Origin: Dehalococcoidia bacterium UBA1151
GTDB taxonomy: Bacteria > Chloroflexota > Dehalococcoidia > Lucifugimonadales > Lucifugimonadaceae
Reading direction: 5' to 3'
Assembly: GCA_002311865.1 (NCBI GenBank)
Contig: DBZV01000016.1
Coordinates: forward strand, 1,334 to 7,034
DNA: 5,701 nt
Shown: positions 5,569 through 5,701 of the stretch, piece by piece
Layout of the letters: each line of letters begins with the position of its first letter
How positions within the stretch are numbered: the first letter of the stretch is position 1
Position numbers and translations under genes: made by a program
Notes under the pieces: generated by a model
The model's database searches: none
The model's input: the letters and a program-made list of their open reading frames with translations, nothing else
Told to the model about the DNA's origin: nothing

Positions 5569-5701
5569 AGGTACCCGAATCGGGGCCTGGTGTCGAATAG
5601 TTTGAGACGGTTGGCAGTGGATGCTCTAGTTGTACCTCCCATAGAGGTTGTGTGCAGATGAGTGGGGAACCTCACTATTGTTGCTGTGTGATTCAAACGC
5701 A
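5569..5701 (+). other. Non-coding right end with small hairpins
   Basis: 133 bases with no credible reading frame. Three short inverted repeats are visible: CCCG-AAT-CGGG (5574-5584) just after the GNAT stop, ACCTC-N5-GAGGT (5634-5648) and AGTGGG-GAAC-CTCACT (5661-5676, one G-T pair). None is followed by a proper T-run, so none is a clear Rho-independent terminator, although the first is positioned to end or stabilise the GNAT transcript. No tRNA arm pattern is found. Confidence 0.4.

Noticed and set aside
5574..5584. CCCG-AAT-CGGG after the GNAT stop as a Rho-independent terminator
   Set aside because: Four-pair stem without a following T-run; reported only as a small hairpin.
5640..5701. 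Possible tRNA end (TTCAAAC-like T-loop near 5692)
   Set aside because: No matching acceptor stem, anticodon arm or D-arm within reach; the similarity is limited to a few bases.
1..5701. CRISPR array, insertion sequence, integrase or attachment site
   Set aside because: No regularly spaced repeats, transposase-like frames or long terminal inverted repeats are visible on either strand.

Overview
This 5.7-kb window is bacterial, with dense genes, short spacers and mostly GC-rich DNA. It carries three genes plus one Panacea-type gene on the minus strand and two genes on the plus strand. The exporter and the first minus-strand genes look like those of Chloroflexota or Actinobacteria, possibly a marine SAR202-type metagenomic contig. 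That placement is an impression from protein style, and no marker gene is present to fix it.

Left part (1-3060, minus strand): a two-gene unit. The upstream gene (GTG start at 3060) encodes a 459-aa cytosolic protein that I read as an uncharacterised glycoside-hydrolase-like TIM-barrel protein with a CxCxxC motif. It overlaps by 4 bases (ATGA) with an ABC exporter half-transporter (TMD plus NBD) that runs off the left edge. The last ~30 codons of the exporter in the window are not exporter-like. After a shared Walker B stretch (LLLDE) the reading frame continues as an ABC-F-type sequence (PTNHLD...VVIVS). This is either a misjoin or chimera at a conserved motif, or a very odd recombinant gene.

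Middle part (3155-4080, minus strand): a compact two-gene module made of a SocA/Panacea-domain (DUF4065) putative antitoxin and, 5 bases downstream, a 114-aa protein of unrecognised family. The arrangement fits a Panacea-type toxin-antitoxin pair, with the small protein as a candidate undescribed toxin. Hand-counted GC on sample lines is about 45-55% here against about 63-65% in the exporter and SDR genes, in keeping with an acquired module.

Right part (4155-5568, plus strand): divergently transcribed from the Panacea gene, a classical-size SDR protein (265 aa) keeps the nucleotide-binding motif but lacks the catalytic Tyr and Lys and probably the Asn. It is followed by a stand-alone GNAT acetyltransferase (178 aa) resembling aminoglycoside 6'-N-acetyltransferase-like GNATs, which appears to have its own, nearly leaderless promoter. 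The last 133 bases are non-coding and hold small hairpins but no convincing terminator or RNA gene.
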